NCBI GenBank assembly: GCA_023459755.1
Contig: JAEWSS010000264.1
Span: 1 to 7,500, forward strand
Origin: Verrucomicrobiota bacterium
GTDB lineage: Bacteria; Verrucomicrobiota; Lentisphaeria; Victivallales; Victivallaceae
DNA: 7,500 nt
Direction of reading: 5' to 3'
A program made the translations under genes and the position numbers. The notes below the pieces were generated by a model, which worked only from the letters and a program-made list of their open reading frames with translations, did not search any database and was not told the DNA's origin. Of the stretch, positions 5,531 to 7,500 are shown piece by piece; position 1 is the stretch's first letter, and each line of letters begins with the position of its first letter.

Positions 5531-6932
5531 AAAAGATAAAGTAGATAAACGGGTTGTAACTCTGGGTGGTCAGCGCCGCCAGCGCCAGCAGAAACACCGC
5601 AACGCACCACGCGAGCTTTTTCCAGTTCAGCGTCCGGGTGAAGTCCCAGCTTTGCGGCAGCCCCCAGATCACCACTCCGGCAAGAATGAAGTTGAGCAGA
5701 TAATATGGATTGTAAATCAGTCCGGCGGCGACCGATGAGTTTCCGCTGTTGACGCTCCAGCCGAACATGCCGCCCAGATAGCGCCAGGCGTCCGGCAGCG
5801 TGTCGGCCCGGAAGAACACCCACGCAATCAGCACAATGCCGAAGGTGATGACGATCTGCAGGATTTTCGGCAGACGGTTGTAGATGCTCGACTTGCCCTG
5901 CGCCCGCTCAAAAGCGAGATAGCCGCCGTGGATTCCGCCCCAGATCAGGAAATTCCAGCTCGCACCGTGCCAGAGGCCGCCCAGCAGCATCACCAGCGCC
6001 AGATTGATGTAGGTGCGAACTTCGCCTTTGCGGTTGCCGCCCAGCGGAATGTAAAGATAGTCCTTGAGCCAGGTGGAAAGCGAGATGTGCCAGCGCCGCC
6101 AGAACTCGGTTATCGACAGCGACTTGTACGGCGAATCAAAGTTTTTGGCGAACACAAAGCCGAGCATCAGCCCCAGTCCGATCGCCATGTCGGAGTAGCC
6201 GGAGAAGTCGAAATAGATCTGAAAGGCGTAGGCGGCCGCGCCGTACCAGGCGTCCAGCGTGTCAGTGACGCCGGAGCCGAACACGGTGTCGGCAATTTTG
6301 CCGCACGGGTTGGCCAGAAGCACCTTTTTGCCCATGCCGAGCATGAAAAACGCAATGCCGCGAGTGAATTTTTCCAGCGTATGCGTCCGGAATTTCAGCT
6401 GGTCGGCCACCTCCTGAAAGCGGATGATCGGGCCGGCAACCAGCTGGGGAAACATCGACACATAACAGGCGTAGTCGATGAAATTGCGTACGACTTTGGC
6501 GTCGCCCCGGTAAACGTCGATCACATAGCTCATGCTCTGAAAGGTGTAAAAGCTGATGCCCAGCGGCAGAACGATGCGCCAGAAACCGATAAACTGCGCC
6601 TCGGGAATCCCCATCGCCGTCATCAAATTGTTATAGTTCTCGATCCCGAAGTTGAAATATTTGAAAAAGCCGAGAATGGCGAGGTCGCAAACGATCGAAA
6701 GCGAGACAAACAGTTTTTTTCGCGCCGGAAATTTTTCCATCATCCGGCCGTTGGTGTAGTCAACCGTGGTGTTGAACAGCATCAGAATGCAGAAATACGG
6801 GTTGGCCCAGCCGTAAAACAGGTAACTGAACAGCGTCAGAACCAAATGTTTGAGTCTGCCCGGCGAAACATAATAAAAAAGCAGCGCCGCCGGCAGGAAA
6901 AAAAACAAAAACAGATAACTTGAAAAAACCAT
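5529..6932 (-). CDS. AlgI-family MBOAT O-acyltransferase
   Basis: This 467-aa multi-pass membrane protein has the usual AlgI length. In order it shows FSYLFYGWANPYF (35-47), LPLGISFYTFQSMSYVIDV (122-140), FPQLVAGPIIRF (161-172), FDFSGYSDMAIGLG (241-254), EFWRRWHISLSTWLKDYL (276-293), YIPLGGN (294-300) and GGLWHGASWNFLIWG (318-332). The last block carries His322, the same number as the essential His of Pseudomonas AlgI. His282 in RRWH is also conserved. It ends in PFIYFIF, typical of the family. AlgI-type proteins take acetyl from a cytosolic donor and move it across the membrane to AlgJ/AlgX-type partners, here most likely the adjacent SGNH genes. The ATG at 6932 has AAAGG 6 bases upstream and follows the preceding stop by 19 bases. 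Whether the polymer is alginate, cellulose or another glycan cannot be told, so no alg symbol is assigned. Confidence 0.97.
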   Translation of the reverse strand: MVFSSYLFLFFFLPAALLFYYVSPGRLKHLVLTLFSYLFYGWANPYFCILMLFNTTVDYTNGRMMEKFPARKKLFVSLSIVCDLAILGFFKYFNFGIENYNNLMTAMGIPEAQFIGFWRIVLPLGISFYTFQSMSYVIDVYRGDAKVVRNFIDYACYVSMFPQLVAGPIIRFQEVADQLKFRTHTLEKFTRGIAFFMLGMGKKVLLANPCGKIADTVFGSGVTDTLDAWYGAAAYAFQIYFDFSGYSDMAIGLGLMLGFVFAKNFDSPYKSLSITEFWRRWHISLSTWLKDYLYIPLGGNRKGEVRTYINLALVMLLGGLWHGASWNFLIWGGIHGGYLAFERAQGKSSIYNRLPKILQIVITFGIVLIAWVFFRADTLPDAWRYLGGMFGWSVNSGNSSVAAGLIYNPYYLLNFILAGVVIWGLPQSWDFTRTLNWKKLAWCVAVFLLALAALTTQSYNPFIYFIF

Positions 6933-6951
6933 ATCATACCTTTATGTGTGA

Positions 6952-7500
6952 TTACTGGAAAATTGATAGATTGCGAATACCAAAAACAGTACCCGGCTTC
7001 CCGGTTGCTTCTATTGTGATTTCAGTTGTTCCCGCCGGTAATTTGCATCCGATATTCTGAACGCGCATAACTACATAAGAAACAGGTGTTTCAATCGACG
7101 TTCCATTGATTTTCAAAGTAATGTCCGCACTTGCATCAATGGCAATTGGCATAATGGCGACGATCTCTTGGGCAGGGTTGCAGTTTTTTAGAATTGAATC
7201 AAAAATTGTCAGGCTCCCTTCTTGGGGAATCTGAAATAACGTGACCGGCGCAACGCTGGCATACTGCGTATTTTCTATGGGAATCGGACTTGTAAAAAGA
7301 AAGTTTTCCTTCTGCGTTTTTCCGGACAACAACATGGCAAGCTGATCCATTTTTCGAATATTATTGAACCTGGAACCGTCAAGAAAATGCGCTGTTCCAA
7401 TTCCGAGAACTACGATCTTCTTGCCGGATAACATTTTTTCCGGAGAAGAAAAAAGCGATTGCACAATCGCAGTCATTGGACCATATCCGCCCACTCGATA
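6952..7500 (-). CDS. Probable AlgX/AlgJ-like SGNH protein, C-terminal part (5' end beyond the window)
   Basis: The frame is open from the right edge to a TAA at 6954-6952, 182 codons. A GTG at 7494 is probably internal, since the frame is open through it. The first ~40 residues resemble the end of the SGNH domain in the two downstream paralogues. Here GGYGPMTAIVQSL is followed by MLSGKKIVVLGIGTAHFL; the 507-aa protein has GAFATRQLL then RLAGKTTVVWEFAIREL, and the 321-aa protein has LKGKKVVVYCFSCREF. The remaining ~140 residues look beta-rich (ADITLKINGTSIETPVSY; TTEITIEATGKPGTVFGI) and may be a carbohydrate-binding or sandwich domain. No catalytic residues are in view, so the family call rests on this short similarity and on the operon position 19 bases before the MBOAT gene. 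GC is about 43% by hand count (232 of 540 bases, 6961-7500), against about 59% in a 180-base sample of the MBOAT gene. Confidence 0.75.
   Translation of the reverse strand, partial: YRVGGYGPMTAIVQSLFSSPEKMLSGKKIVVLGIGTAHFLDGSRFNNIRKMDQLAMLLSGKTQKENFLFTSPIPIENTQYASVAPVTLFQIPQEGSLTIFDSILKNCNPAQEIVAIMPIAIDASADITLKINGTSIETPVSYVVMRVQNIGCKLPAGTTEITIEATGKPGTVFGIRNLSIFQ

Noticed and set aside
5928..6923. 331-codon open frame on the plus strand
   Set aside because: It is entirely antisense to the MBOAT gene, and its product is charged and featureless while the opposite strand encodes strongly conserved motifs.

Overview
The window looks like a bacterial chromosome fragment of moderate to high GC. All genes I can support are on the minus strand. 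No rRNA, tRNA or other strong taxonomic marker is present. Several AlgX/AlgJ-like proteins around one MBOAT, with an extra C-terminal domain on at least one, would suit the Planctomycetota/Verrucomicrobiota/Lentisphaerota group. That placement is a weak inference.

Layout in the direction of transcription (high to low coordinates). From 7500 to 3016 there is a tight operon for O-acetylation of an exported or surface glycan. It contains the 3' part of a probable AlgX/AlgJ-like gene with a C-terminal beta-rich tail (cut by the window edge), an AlgI-type MBOAT acyltransferase of 467 aa, a membrane-anchored AlgX/AlgJ-like SGNH protein of 507 aa, and a short secreted AlgX/AlgJ-like SGNH protein of 321 aa. 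Gaps are 19, 14 and 9 bp, and two Shine-Dalgarno sequences overlap the stop codon of the preceding gene. The expected division of labour is that the MBOAT brings acetyl groups across the membrane and the SGNH proteins pass them to a polymer outside. The polymer is unknown: no glycosyltransferase or polymerase gene is in view.

From 3015 to 2572 there is a stretch without an intact gene. It holds a frameshifted remnant of the C-terminus of an IS3-family transposase. Next come two small genes: a 14-cysteine DUF3795 protein (2571-2188) and an iron-sulfur-flavoprotein-like FMN reductase (2101-1568). After them, 1567-1246 contains a second IS3-type remnant, from the region of the catalytic Glu, and a good extended -10 promoter.

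That promoter drives a gene running off the left edge. Its 415 visible codons encode two complete-looking TetR-type units joined head to tail, with matching residues about 253 positions apart. This tandem TetR fusion, the multi-SGNH acetylation operon and the redox gene pair between transposase remnants are the main points of interest. I found no CRISPR array, RNA gene, intact insertion sequence or convincing terminator.
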